Positions 34,187-46,335 of a stretch of 64,000 bases of DNA are shown in pieces (the first letter of the stretch is position 1; each line of letters starts with the position of its first letter). The stretch spans positions 111,131,061-111,195,060 of the forward strand of contig NC_084801.1 in the NCBI RefSeq assembly GCF_963169125.1. The letters are read 5' to 3'. A program made the translations under genes and the position numbers. The notes below the pieces were generated by a model. It had not been told where the DNA came from, ran no database searches, and was given only the letters and a program-made list of their open reading frames with translations. This stretch comes from Humulus lupulus (taxonomy: Eukaryota > Streptophyta > Magnoliopsida > Rosales > Cannabaceae).

Positions 34187-36507
34187 TGTAGCATCCCAAA
34201 TTTGCTAATAAGTCTTAGGGCCTTAATTAGCGTGCCTGGAGGGCAATAATTGATTTATTATGTTAATATGTGAATTTAATGATTATATGAGTAGAAATGC
34301 ATGTTTAGGTGAATTAAATATGCATGTGGGTCCCATTTCGTTGTTAGGGGCATATTTGTAATTTCAGCCCATAGAGGGCATAAATGCTATATTTATGAAT
34401 ATGGTGATTGACACCACGAGTGAGTGGTGATATATCTATGATGCACGATCTGAGACAGTCCTAGGGAGCAGTTTATCTAGAAAGTCACAACGAGGTCGAA
34501 TACCCGGTTCGGGAGGAGCCAATTTGGGTATATAATATGAGTTTGGGATTTATTGAGTAACGTGTAGTAATTTAGTAACGATTTAAGTATGCCGGGAATA
34601 ACGGGGATTCGTAGGAGTACTCGAGGACTTAGCAGGATTTGACAAATGACTAAATTACCCTTGGTGGTATTTGAGGACTTAGACTAACTTAAGGGGGCAA
34701 TTCTGTCATTTTTGCAGAAGGATATATACAATTTGGAAGCTGGGGACTCTAGAAAGACTTAGACAAAATAGAGGAAAGGAAGGAAAAGAACCAAATTTCT
34801 CTTAGCTCTCTCCCATTCAGTTCTCTCTCTATCTCTCTCTCTCTCCATGGTGTTGGATTTTTGAAGGATCTTAGGCCAGAAATTCAAGAGTTCAGAGGCT
34901 TAGGTACGATCATGGGTAAGTTTTTAATTCAAATCTTTGTTGAATTCTGCTGGGAAATGTTGTGATTGGGAGTTGTTTGTGTTTTTCTTTGTGGGTTGTT
35001 GGGATAAAGTTTTGGTAAGGTTAATCTTAGGATTCTGGTAATTTAAGCTTGTAACTGGATTTGAAAGAAGCTCAGGGTCGAATTTCTACTTAAGGTAAGA
35101 ATTTCATTGATTTCTGAAGTTAATTTTCTGGTGTGGTTTATGTTTCTGTGGAATTTTAAACCACTATGTGACTTTGAGCTTGGATGGATATGTTGGGTGT
35201 GTTTTTGGTGTTTATGAGTTGCTATACTGTTTATTTGGAGTTTCGAGTCGAATTGGAACTTGGGTGTACTTGGGAAATGATTTGGGTAAGTTTTGGCTCG
35301 GGAAAAAATAGTGGGAAAAACCCAGTTTTCTAGGTTCGCATATGAGTGCGGTGGCCCTGTTCTTTTGTGTCGCGGCGTTGGGACGAGTCTAGATAAGGAG
35401 CCCCTACTGGGCACCGCGGCATCTGTGGGCTGTGGCGCGCCACTAGGCCATTTTCATGCTGTTGGATTTTGTGTTTTTAGGGCCTTGGCCCAGGCGGCTC
35501 GGGGGTCGCTTTTTCCACCTTTTGTGGGGAAACGGAGGTCTCGAGAGCACGAGATTGGTTCCGGGGTACAATTATGAATTGGTTAGTAACGACAGCGTTG
35601 CTTGTGTGTTGAGACTAGGTTTTTAGCGAGGCTCGGGTTACAGGACTGTGCTCGGGATTTCGGTGCTCAAGAATCTCAGGACACAGGTAAGAAAACTGTT
35701 GTACCCGTAGAGCAGGGTGTGGTCCTATAGTTTGTATTGTAGGGCACAGCCCTATGTGATTGAATTGCAGGGCATAGCCCTATTATTTATGTTCTATATT
35801 TGTTTAAGTATTTCTTGATTATATGTTATGTGTTGCATACTTGTGAATGAACAGCAAAGGTCAGGAACGACAAAGGCCAAGACGACAAGAAGCCGGGTAC
35901 GGCATAGGGCCGGGAACAACGTTAAGCACGTGGAGTGCTAGGCCGAGTACGATAAGAGCCAGGAGCGGCGTTGAGCACGCGGACTACAAACCACTAGGGT
36001 GAGACCCTTAACGGATGCATGAGTCATCCTCACGGTTTAGACCGCGAACCTAGGGTCTGGTAAAGCGCATGGGACGGCATGACCGTTATATGTTTAGCCT
36101 GTTGGCTGCTTTGTTATATGTTGATATATATATATGCATATGTTGAATATTTGTGTTGAGTTTTCTTGCTGGGCTTCGTCTCACGGGTGCTCTATCGTTC
36201 AGGTAAGGGCAAGGGAAAGGTCGACCAACAATGAGTATGGAGAGCGTGGAGCGACGTGTACATTTTCGGCCTACCTAGCTGTCACAGACTTGAATTTGTC
36301 GCCTAGTCGACCTTAAATGTATTTTCTAAACAATATTTTGGGATCCCAAATGTATAACGCTTTATAATTTCAATGAATGACTACATTTTCAAATTAAATG
36401 ACTTTTATTACAGTTTAGCCACACTTTTAACCTAAAACCTCGATTAGTAAGTTAATTGCACGTTTTAACATCACTGAGCAATGACTCTAAGGAAGTAGGG
36501 CATTACA
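34187..36507 (+). mobile_element. 3' LTR of the full-length element
   Basis: TGTAGCATCCCAAATTTGCT to GGAAGTAGGGCATTACA, 2,321 bp. It keeps the ~430 bp missing from the 5' LTR and a CT microsatellite near 34820-34850. Shares ACACAGGTAAGAAAACTGTT (about 35676) and GCTGGGCTTCGTCTCACGGG (about 36168) with the other LTRs. GC-rich block 35335-35450. Confidence 0.94.
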
Positions 36508-37572
36508 CATTGATTGCATTGTAAATTTTTGGTAGCTTTGCTTACCTGTGAATGGCACTGACTTATTAATTAGAAATGACAATGGTGTTCAGTACTGGTC
36601 ATGAAACTCTGACTTATCTGTCATGATCGTCAGTAGTACTGAGTGTTGGTCATATGGTATTGGCTTATGAGTCAAGAGTGGCATTAGTGTGTTTAACGCA
36701 GGCCGAAATGATTTGATCTAATCAACATGAGCATTAAATGGTTGACCGACGTATTGGTCGAAGAAAACTAAAGCGCTTGGCTAGTCTCAGGCTAGTTACT
36801 CAGATTGAGGGCCAAAAAGGCTCAGGTGACTGAATCATCACAAGGCTTAGGGCGCAGGGCCCCAAACAGACTTATTAGTCAGCTATCCAGAGAGACTAAT
36901 TATTCATCTATTCAAAGAGACTTATTGGTCATCTATCCAGAGAGACTTATTAGTCATCTATTCAGAGAGACTTAAGTCATCTATTCAAAGAGACTTATTA
37001 GACATCTATTCAGAGAGACTTAATAGTTATCCACCCCAGAGAGACTTATTAGTCACCTACCCCAGAAAGAATTATTAGTCACCATCTGATTTGGGCTGTA
37101 TGCCCCAAACGCATTTAATATTATTTGTATACATGCAGTAATAAGTTTTCTTGCTGAGCCTTGGCTCATGGGTGCTATGTGGTTTAGGTAAATGGATAGA
37201 AATGCTCACCCAGCCTAGAGTAGAGAGCATAGGTCACGACGTGTACATATGCGGCCGCTTGACCGCCACGACCAAGGTGTTTCTCAAGGGAACTAGGGTT
37301 TAACCCTATTTTTGCCGCTTCGATCGACGGGGTGTAACTTTTAAACTGTAATGACCATTTTGGATTGTAAATAACTTTGTAAACACTTTTATGGGATCCC
37401 ATGTATAGTTTAATGTTTTTAATAAAATATATCCATTCCTTTTGACCGATATTTTCTCCTTGGCCTGTTAATAACACCTAGGTGCACGTTCACAACCTAA
37501 TGACTCGTTTAGCGAATTAACCACTATTCAAAGTATACAATGTGATGGTCTTGGACTAGCCAGGGCGTTACA
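36508..37572 (+). mobile_element. Solo LTR L1, part 3 of 3
   Basis: Starts with the second CATTG copy and runs to GACTAGCCAGGGCGTTACA, the LTR end, followed by GTATG. Carries a short tandem repeat (36883-37085), the GCTGAGCCTTGGCTCATGGG block (about 37152), a donor-like GTTTAGGTAAATGG and the GGGATCC box near 37392. Confidence 0.9.
36883..37085 (+). repeat. Minisatellite, ~25-bp unit, about 8 copies
   Basis: Repeats of CAGAGAGACTTATTAGTCAT followed by CTATT or similar. Units differ at a few positions and one is shortened (ACTTAAGTCAT). Lies in the outer solo LTR and is absent from the other LTR families here. Confidence 0.9.
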
Positions 37573-37850
37573 GTATGGGCAGAGGTATCCCACTTATGAT
37601 TTGGAACTGGCAGCGGGGGTATTCGCATTGAAGGTATGAAGGCATTATTTGTATGGGGAGAAGTGTGAAATATACACTGACCACAAAAGTTTGAAGTATT
37701 TCTTCACTCAAAAGGATTTGAATATGCGCCAAAGATGTTGGATGGAGTTAGTGAAGGATTACAACTATGAGATTTTGTACCATCCAGCAAAGGCTAATGT
37801 GGTGGCCGACGCAATGAGTCGGAAGGGCCCTGGGTAGTTATTCTGTTCGA
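37573..37850 (+). pseudogene. RNase H, element L0 (resumes after the nest)
   Basis: Begins with GTATG, the right TSD copy of L1, and continues the frame cut at 12287: GQRYPTYDLELAAGVFALKV, one stop, then [40 protein letters not shown]. The active-site Asp of YTDHKSL is kept. Confidence 0.92.
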
Positions 37851-38640
37851 GACAGATATTAGAAACGTTAGTTGAAGAAATGACGAGATCGGGAATTGAA
37901 TTGGTAGTTGGTCAACTAGCCAATATCACTCTTCAGTCCACGCTCTTTGAGAGGATTAGTGAAGCTCAGAAGGAGGATCCACGGTTGAGGAAACACAGGG
38001 ATGATGTCTTAGCTAGATTCACTACAGACTTTTCTATTTCAGAGGTTGGTCTACTGAGGTATAAAGGTTGGATTTGCGTTTCGATGGAATCCGGTATCTG
38101 ACGAGAGATTCTCGATGAGTCTCATACCACTCCTTATTCTCTACATCTGGGTACAACGAAGATGTACCAAGACTTGAGGACTGTGTATTGGTGGCCAGGG
38201 ATGAGGAAGGACGTGGTGGATTATGTGGCCAAGTGTTTAACCTGTCAACAGGTGAAGGTTAAACACCAAATGCCAGCAAGGTTGCTGCAGTCTTTAGGGA
38301 TTCCAGAGTGGAAGTGGAAGGATATCAATATGAACTTCGTGGTTGGATTTACAAAGAGAGTGGGACAACATGATTCTGTGTGGGTGATTGGGGATAGGTA
38401 CGACAAATCAGACAACTTTTTGCCATTAGGACAACCTATACATTGGAGAAGTACGCTGAGTTGTATGTAAGAGAGATTGTGGAACTCCATGGGACTCCAA
38501 GGTTGATAGTGTCCGACAGGGACCCCGCCTTCACCCCTACGTTCTGGGAGAGCCTGCAGAAGTCTATGGGTATGCAGTTGATATTAAGTACTCCCTATCA
38601 TCCTCAAACATATGGACAGACTTAGAGGACGATTCAGATA
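37851..38640 (+). pseudogene. Integrase zinc domain and core, element L0
   Basis: IELVVGQLANITLQSTLFER, a stop after MESGI (38101), TPYSLHLG (His pair), WWPGMRKDVVDYVAKCLTC with both Cys kept. Core: VIGDRYDKSDNF (first Asp), IVSDRDPAFTPTFW (second Asp), HPQTYGQT and then TAG at 38623-38625 exactly where the catalytic Glu is expected before RTIQILEDM. There is also a frameshift near 38430. Confidence 0.92.
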
Positions 38641-39357
38641 CTAGAGGATATGTTGCGGGCTTGTGTGCTCTACTTTGGGGGATATTGGAGAAAGTATCTC
38701 CCTTTAATGGAATTTTCCTATAATAAAAGCTTTCAGGCGACTATCAGAGTGTCTCCGTGTGAAATGTTGTATGGGAGGAAGTGTAGATCGTCCATTCATT
38801 GCGATGAGATGGGTGAGAGGAAGTACTTAGGTCGTGAGGCCGTTCAGAGGACTAATGAGGCAATTGAGAAGATTAGAGCTCGAATGCTTTCCTCCCACAG
38901 GAGACTGAATAGACATGAGACGCAGGAGTGTAGAATTTCAAGTCGGTGATCATATGTTTCTTAGAGTTTCTCCTTTGACAAGAGTAAAATGATTTGGAGT
39001 GAAAGGTAAGTCCTAGGTTTGTTGGCCTATTTGAGATTCTAAAATGGGTTGGAGAGGTGGCTTACAGATTGGATATGCCTCCAACTTTATCAGGGGTTCA
39101 CAACGTATCCCATGTGTCTACGCTCCGGAAGTACGTATCAGATTCTACACATGTGCTGAGTTATGAAAACCTGGAGTTTGATCAAGATTTATCCTACGAG
39201 GAGAAACCATTTCAGATTCTAGACTGAAAAGATAAAGTCTTGCGGAACAAGACCATTGCCTTAGTGAAAGAGTTGTGGAAAAAAATCAAAGTGGAAGAGG
39301 CAACTTGGGAACTTGAGTCAAATATGCGGGTTCGATACCCCATGCAATTCAAGTAAA
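38641..39357 (+). pseudogene. Integrase C-terminal part and chromodomain-like tail, element L0
   Basis: YLPLMEFSYNKSFQATIRVS, YGRKCRSSIHCDEMGERKYL, RARMLSSHRR then a deletion/frameshift, and further degenerate sequence corresponding to RVSPL…VRG, GVHNVSHVSTLRKYVSD and the terminal chromodomain-like segment ending near 39355. Several stops. Confidence 0.88.
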
Positions 39358-39379
39358 TTTTGAGGACGAAATTTCAATA

Positions 39380-39392
39380 GGGAGGGGATAGT
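39380..39392 (+). promoter_or_regulatory. Polypurine tract of L0
   Basis: GGGAGGGGATAGT directly upstream of the LTR start. Confidence 0.9.
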
Positions 39393-41577
39393 TGTAACGT
39401 CCAAAATCAACTAATAAGGCTAGTGCCTTGATTAGCGTGCTAGGAGAAAAATAATTAACTTGATTGTGTTATTATGTGGTTAATTGTGAAATATGCGTAT
39501 CAATACGTGATTACTTGAATTAAATGAGTATATGACTAGATGTGCATATTTAGGTTAATTAAATATGCATGTGGGTCAGTTCTTGTTAGTAAGGGCATAT
39601 TTGTAATTTTGGCCCGTTAAGGGCGTAAATGTGATTATGTGTATTTGTTGTGCTGAAGACCACATTATTGTGGAGATATATCTAGGATGTGTTGTCTGAG
39701 ACGGTTCTAGGGAGCAGAGTTGTCACAACGGGGTCAAATACCCTGCTCGAGGTGAGCCTAGGGTTATTTTGAGAATGTAGTATGTGTTCGGGAATTTACT
39801 AGGTAATGGGTAGCGCTTTAGCGACTATTTGGGTATGTCAGGATTAATTGGAGATTTATAGGACTACTCGAGGAAATAGCGGGAATGTGGAAAATGACGA
39901 GATTGCTCTTGGAGGCATTAGATGGATAAGGATTAACCTAGGCGTAGTTTGGTCATTTTCTAGGATAGACTTGGACTTACCTTAGGACTATAGAACAAAT
40001 CAGAACATAACACTCTTTGAGCCCATTCTCTCTTCTTCTACTCAACTCATCCTCTCTTCCTTAGGTGCTAGGATACTTTGTGGAAATCTAGGAAAATTGG
40101 CTGAGAAATTGAGGATTTGAGGTTGGAACTTGGGGAAATCAAGCAAGGAGGAGATCTGAGGCAACATAAGAGGTGTCATTCTTCAGTAAGGTAAGGTTTT
40201 GCGCTGAATTTATGGTAGTTTCAGTTGTGGTTTAAAGGATTTCTATAAGGTTTAAAGCCTTAGTCCAATTTTGGGATTTGGATGAAAGAATGGGGTAGTT
40301 TTTGGGGTGTTAATACTGATTAGGTTGCCTTGATATGAATTCTAGATTTAATTTTTGGGTTGGGTGTTGATTTGGATGGATTTCTATGGATTTGGCTTGA
40401 GAAAACACAGGGGGGATTCTGGGTTTTGTGGTTCGAGTTGCGACCATATTCTTCAGGGGCCGCAACCCGTTTGAACCCAGGAGGCTTGGGGGACTCTAAA
40501 ATCATCCAGCACCATAGTGTAGGCTGAGGCGCGTCGTGCTCCGTCTCCCACAAAAGAGATCCTTAGGGCTCTCTGACTTGTAGCGCGTCGCAGCCCTAGG
40601 GTACTGGGCCATGACTCAAATAGGGAATAATGGACAAAATAGGGTTTTTAGCTCGGGAACTCAAATTTAAGGGCTCAGGAAGGATTCTACTACCCTTTTT
40701 AGTAGAATTCAAGGTTCGGAGGCTAGAATATTATTTTGAAGTTCTTAATTGGTTTAGGGCTTGATGGATGTTTATTATTATTGCATTGCGACTAGGTTTT
40801 ACTTCCAAGACTCGGGTTTATAGGATCGTGCTCGGGACAGAAGTAAGAAAACTGTTTGTGCCCGTTGAGCAGAGCATGGCCCGATTATCTATGTTAATGC
40901 TATGCGTGAATGTTTATAATTGTTATGCCATGTTTGTATGATTATAACTAATCGACGAAGGCCAAGATCAGTGAAGGTCGGGAACGACGATAATTATGCT
41001 GAATGCAAGTCGCCATGGCATGGCCATCTAGGGTGTTCAACTCATCCGTTCAGTGAAGACCATGAACAAGGTGCCTGGTAATGCACCTGGGTCGTCATAG
41101 GCCATTATGTAAATACTCTCTTATCTTTTTAAAGGCATTTAATGGATTTAATTGTTATATGCTATGTGTGGAGTTTTCTTGCTAGGTCTTAGCTCACGGG
41201 TTCTCTATGGTGTAATTAAGGGGAAAGCAATGGTCGACCAAGCATGAGTTGTAGGGCATGGAGCGGCGCGTACATGCTTGACCTACTTGGCCTCCATGGC
41301 TAGGGTAGTTTTGAGGGACACGTTGTGAGTGTTTGATTTTGTCGCTTTGGTCGACGATACTCTAGCTTTTTAGTTGTAAATATATTTTGAAATAGTATTT
41401 TGGGATCCCAATGTACCACTTTTATATTTTTAATGGATGTCCAAACCATACTTAATTTCCATTAAATGAGTCTTTATTCCAATTTTATCATTCTTTTTAG
41501 TCTAAAACCTCGATTAATGAGTTAATGGCACATTTTAAAATCACATGGTAAGGACTCTAGCGTAGTAGGACGTTACA
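39393..41577 (+). mobile_element. 3' LTR of element L0
   Basis: TGTAACGTCCAAAATCAACT to CGTAGTAGGACGTTACA, 2,185 bp. GC-rich block 40430-40615 (GGGGCCGCAACCCG, GAGGCGCGTCGTGC, GTAGCGCGTCGCAGCCC), AAGTAAGAAAACTGTTTG at about 40850, GGGATCC near 41404. Followed by GTGTA; the matching left TSD cannot be checked because the 5' end is lost. Confidence 0.92.
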
Positions 41578-42018
41578 GTGTACGTCTCAGAGTATTGTGG
41601 ACTAAAAGGATAAGCTATTTTGGGAAAGAAAGAAGAAACTTGACTCTAGATTTTATAGACTTACGAGATCCTAACTAGGATTAGGTGAGGGGCCTATAGA
41701 TTAGCCTTACCCTAGCATGGGTGGAAGCTCATAAGGTGTTACTAGTGCCAATGTCAAGAAAAGAGGTGTTGAGTACTACCCCTCATTCGGTGAAGCGACC
41801 ATGGAATTTCAGTGGAACTTATTGTATAAGGAAAAGCGAGTGGAAATCCTAGACAGAATAGATAAAGACTTACAAAATAAGACTGTCACTCTAGTGAGGA
41901 CGTTACAAGAGATATCAAGGTAAAGGACTGGACTCTGAAGTTTTATTCAGATCTGCGGGATTAGTATCCCAAGACGTTTGGATAAATTTCGAAGACGAAA
42001 TTCTAATGAGGGGATAAT
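41578..42018 (+). pseudogene. 3' pol remnant of element Y (copy 1)
   Basis: Strongly decayed integrase tail: readable pieces are KRVEILDRIDKDLQNKTVTL and VRTL, followed by the usual pre-LTR strip GAAGACGAAATTC and the polypurine tract GAGGGGATAAT (about 42007-42018). The left part (41578-41780) has no clear reading. A close relative of this segment recurs at 48577-48725. Confidence 0.75.
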
Positions 42019-43061
42019 TGTAACGTCCCGAATTCGCTATTAAGGCTGAGTGCCTTGATTACTATGCCAGGAGGGCATAATCAGATTTATATATGTATTT
42101 AATTGAATATCTGTGAGATTATGTGAAATATATGAGTTATATTAAGTTATGACCATTTATGCATGTTTATGTGTATTAAACATGCATGCGGGCCCTTTTT
42201 GTGGAAAAGATAATTTTTTGTAATTTTGACCCATTGAGGGTATAATTGTAATTATATGTGTTATGTGATTGGAACCACATTTCTATGTGGATATATTTGC
42301 GATAACTGCTCCCTGGTTGTGATTATTCAGTAGGCATGCTCGTATATGTTGCATTTGATTGCGTGTTGTGAAATACATATGTGATTATATATATTCTGAA
42401 AGTCGCCTAAGGGTGTTGGGGCCGACAGCAAGCGTGCGAAATGCAGCCCGACCTAAGCATGCCGGTGGTCGGTTGTAAGACCAGAGGATTCAGCCGAAGG
42501 GTACTGGGCCTGAACGTCACACAAATAAACAGAAGTGTTAATGGCACTTAACTAACTACATTGATTGTTGAGATGGGTTCATGTGTTTGATTGAGCAGAT
42601 TATTACTGCTAAGCTTATTTCTTATGTCTTATTTCTTATTCAACATATCGATCTAGGTTTATTGTTATATATATACTGTTACTTATTTGAATCTGTTGAT
42701 TTAATTTTCCTTGCTGGGCCTTGGCTCACGGGTGCTATGTGGTGCACGTAAGAGCAAGGGTAAGCTGGATCGACCATAAGTTAGAGAGCTTCAAGGGCTA
42801 TGTGTACATATGCAGCGTACTCGATCGCCACGACCGGGAAAACATGGGAAGAACTAGGGTTGAACTCTGTTTTTCCGCGTAGGATGGCTGCTTTGTATTT
42901 TATCTTTTTTTTAGTCTGTAACTACTTTTTAGGATCCCTTTTATAATACATAACCTTGATTTAGTCTTTAATTACTCATTTAAGTCAAAATGACTGGCTT
43001 AACGAGTTGAGCACGTTTTTAAACACATAGTGTAATGGTCTTGGCTAACCAGAGCATTACA
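42019..43061 (+). mobile_element. LTR of element Y, copy 1, internally deleted
   Basis: TGTAACGTCCCGAATTCGCT to GGCTAACCAGAGCATTACA, 1,043 bp. Compared with copy 2 (48726-49961 plus 54296-54983) about 1.4 kb is missing between GATAACTGCTCCCTG and ATTATTCAGTAGGCATGC (near 42315). Contains the GCTGGGCCTTGGCTCACGGG block at about 42712. Satellite starts immediately after its last base. Confidence 0.88.
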
Positions 43062-43738
43062 ATAGTTGTCCCTTCGCTTTGAGAAATAATAATAATAGTT
43101 AAACCTAACCTTTAGTGTGATCGACTAACCTCAGAGACCCTGTTACAAGATCGAACCATTGTAACAGTCTGAAATACCACATAAATTGGTGGGGTATGCT
43201 CGATTTAGAATCTCCTTGCGAGATCAGAGTCGGTCCCTAGTAGTACCTTAGCTTTGAGAAATAACACTAATCGAGAAAAGTGTCCATAAGGTGATCATCT
43301 ATCCTTGAACATTACATTGCCAGATCAGACACTTCCAACAGTCCGAAATTCTCCCTACACCAGTAAGGTAGGTTCGAATTAGGATCACGTTGTGAGATCG
43401 CAGTTGGCTCCTAATATTCCCTTCGCTTTGATAAATAACACTAATTGTTAAACCTATCCTTTAGTGTGATCAGCTAACCTTGGAGACCCCTTTACAAGAG
43501 CGAATCGTTTCAACGAACCAAAATACCCCCTAAATAGATGTGGTTTGCTCAATTTAGGATCTCATTTTGAGATCAAAGTCAGCCTCTAGTACTACCTTCG
43601 CTTTGAGAAATATCACTAATCGTGAAACCTGCCATATAGTGTGATTGAATATCCTTGGAGATCCCGTTACAAGATCTAACATTTTCAACGTTCCAAAAAA
43701 CACCTTAATATTGTGAAGTTATAATCCTCAAACTTAAG
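43062..43738 (-). repeat. Satellite block, inverted orientation (about 4 monomers)
   Basis: Reverse complement of the 1-9850 satellite: CCTAGTAGTACCTTAGCTTT, GAGAAATAACACTAATCG, with AGATCAGAGTCGG. Begins at the end of the Y LTR and ends at an integrase fragment; neither junction has a TSD. Confidence 0.92.
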
Positions 43739-44510
43739 GTTAGTCAGAGAGGGTATCCAGATACTGGAGGACATGCTGAGAGCATGTGTATTGGACTTTG
43801 GAGGGTCCTAGAGTAAATATTTTCCTCTAGTAGGGTTTTCAAATAATAACATTTATTAGTCGTCTATTTGAGTGGCACTTTATGAGATGTTGTATGGTAG
43901 GAAGTGTAGATCGCCCATTCAATGGGATGAGATGGGTGAGAGGAAATATTTGGATCTTGAGGCAGTTCAGAGGACCATTGAGGCTATTGAAAACATTAGA
44001 GCTCAGATGCTCGTGTCTCATATTAGACAGAAGAGTTATTCAGACCCAAAGCGAGGGAATGTGGAGTTCCAAGTGGGAGACTATGTCTTCCTTAGGGTTT
44101 CACCATTGAGAAGGGTGAAGATATTTGGGAATGAGGGCAAGCAGAGCCCTCGGTTTGTTGGAACATTTGAGATCCTGGAGAAGATCGTTCACGTAGCCTA
44201 TAGCCTAGCCTTCCCCCCGGCACTGTCTAGTGTGCACAGCAAATTTCATCTTTCCATGTTGAGGAAGTATGTATCAAATGGGACTCATGTATTGAGTTAT
44301 GAGGATGTGGTACTGGAGACGGATTTGTGCTTTGAGGAGCAGCCAATTCAGATTGAGGCAGGGAGGTCAAGGTCCTGAGGAACAAGACTATACCTTTGGT
44401 TATGGTATAATGGAGGAACATAAAGGTTGGAGACCTGGGAGCTAGAGTTAGATATCCGGGATTAGAATCCCGAGCTCTTCTTGTAAAAAATTTAGGACAA
44501 AATTTCTGGA
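43739..44510 (+). pseudogene. Integrase C-terminal fragment of element V (copy 1)
   Basis: Starts mid-integrase at the QSERVIQILEDML equivalent, so everything upstream is missing. Stops in the next ~100 bp, then an open frame 43872-44378: YEMLYGRKCRSPIQWDEMGE, YSDPKRGNVEFQVGDYVFLR, GTFEILEKIVHVAYSLAFPP, SKFHLSMLRKYVSNGTHVLS, CFEEQPIQI. The chromodomain-like tail after 44378 is frameshifted. Polypurine tract GAAGGAGGGGATAAA at 44508-44523. Confidence 0.9.
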
Positions 44511-44523
44511 AGGAGGGGATAAA

Positions 44524-44735
44524 TGTAACGTCTCAAATTACATAATAAGGCTTAGGGCCATGATTAGGGTGCCACGATGAAAAATTAGGGAAAATTATGT
44601 GATTTAATTTTGAAATATGTGTTTATGTGATATATATGTGTATCAATGTATGATTACGTGAGTTATACTATAATATGACTAGATATGCATGCTTAGGTGT
44701 ATTAAATATGCCTGTGGGCCCATTTCTTATTACAA
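44524..44735 (+). mobile_element. Truncated LTR start of element V
   Basis: TGTAACGTCTCAAATTACAT onwards, the same family as the LTR at 56582. After ~212 bp it stops at TTACAAGG and an unrelated inverted LTR begins. Confidence 0.85.
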
Positions 44736-46335
44736 GGCACTGGGTTCGCGGTCTTCACCTAGCAGCTGGATACAGCACCCTTAGAGCATCTTGTCCTAGC
44801 CGTCTGAATTCAGCATGCTTTTGCTGTTTGCAACCTTCGATGTTCATTCATAACCATACAAACATTACACAACAAGTCATAAACATTCACATAAACCACT
44901 CAACACAAATAATCGGGCCATGCTCTGCTTTACGGGCACAAACAAATTTCTTACTTGTGTCCCGAGTTGATTGCTTAATGCGATCCCGAGCACGATCCCC
45001 TAAACATGAGCCTTGGCGTAAAACCTATTCATAACACAATAATAATAAACGTCCATCAATCCCTAAATAAATTAAGAACTTTGAATCAATATTCTAGCAT
45101 CCGGGACGTCGAATTTTATTAAATCGGGTAGTAGAATCCTTCCCGAGATCTGAAATTTAAGTTCTCGGGATTAAAACCCTAATTTGTCCAAAAACCCATG
45201 TTTGTGTCGTGGCGCCCTCAATTAGAGTCATGTCGCCCCTACATTTAGAGTCGAGGCCATCTACAAGTTAGAGAGCCCAGGGCTACGGTGCGCCCTGCCA
45301 GGGCCGCGACACTGAGGAGATTCAACAAATCCCTTAGGTCTCTGAGTTCATGCAGGTCACGGTACGACCCCATGAACCCAGAATTTCTAGCATTTTTAGA
45401 TTTCTAAACCCCCTGCAAATCAATCCAAACGTACTCTAATGCCAGAATTGGATCCTATAATACTTCCACTACACCTTGAGCAGTACCTAAACTCGAAAAA
45501 CATAACCAAAACCTCATCACATTCTAACTTAATCTCTTGAGTTCAAACCTCCCAAAATATTAAGAAAAATAGCTCCAAAACTTAATTAAATCATGGTTAG
45601 AGCTTACCCTAGCTGCGAATTGTAACCTTGAACTGCCTTGGACTCCCTCCTAGCTTGATTTCCCTGAGTCCCAGCCTCAAATCTTCAATTTCTGAGGAAA
45701 TTCCTTCAAAGTTCTCAAAACCCCTCAAAAGACCAAGAGAGAGAGAGAGAGAGAGAACGTGGGAGAGAGAGAGAGAAAGGCTGAGAGTGTGTTTTTGTTT
45801 CCCCCTGGTTCTAGAGTTCTAACTAGCTTAAGTCTACCCTCAAAAGTAACATGTCCAAAATTCTCCTAACCTTTCTAACACTACCAAGGGTAATTCCTTC
45901 ATTCGCACCATTCCCACTAATTCCTCGAGTATTCCTATAAATCCCCAATTAATTCCGACATACAAAAATAATCACTAAATGACTACCTGTTACCTAGTAA
46001 CCCAGAACACGTGCTACATTCCCAATATAACCCTAGGCTCACCCTGAGTCGGATATTCGACCCTGTTGTGACTATTCCACTTCCTAGAACCGTCTCAGAA
46101 CACACATAACAAATATATCACTACAATCTTGTGGTGTCAAGCACAACACACATATAATTACATTTATGCCGTAAAAGGGCCAAAATTAAAATTTTGCCTT
46201 AATTTACAAAATTTGGCCCACATGCATTTCTAATCACATAATCATTTAATCGACGAAATAACATAAATAAATCAATTATTGCCCTCCAGGCACGCTAATC
46301 AAGGCACTCAGCCTTATTATAAAATTTGGGACACA
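44736..46335 (-). mobile_element. Inverted, 3'-truncated gypsy LTR
   Basis: Minus strand LTR whose start is TGTGTCCCAAATTTTATAAT (right end, 46335) and whose distal end is cut off at 44736. Contains GTGTCGTGGCGCCC/GCCGCGACAC GC-rich block (45205-45385) and a GA microsatellite near 45740-45777. The ORFs inside are read-through. Confidence 0.87.

Larger units (their letters stand above)
27486..36507 (+). mobile_element. Complete but inactivated Tekay/Del-like gypsy retrotransposon
   Basis: Bounded by CATTG at 27481-27485 and 36508-36512. Order: 5' LTR, tRNA-iMet primer site, gag, protease, RT, RNase H, integrase, chromodomain-like tail, polypurine tract, 3' LTR. 9,022 bp. Inserted in L1. Coding frames are broken in nearly every domain and the two LTRs have many differences, so the insertion is old. 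Confidence 0.95.

Noticed and set aside
36883..37085. CRISPR-like array
   Set aside because: Direct 25-bp units without unique spacers, in a plant LTR; a minisatellite.
12288..37572. One giant LTR element of 25 kb
   Set aside because: Ends do belong together (GTATG), but the interior is explained by separate insertions with their own TSDs; the residual is a 2.5-kb solo LTR.
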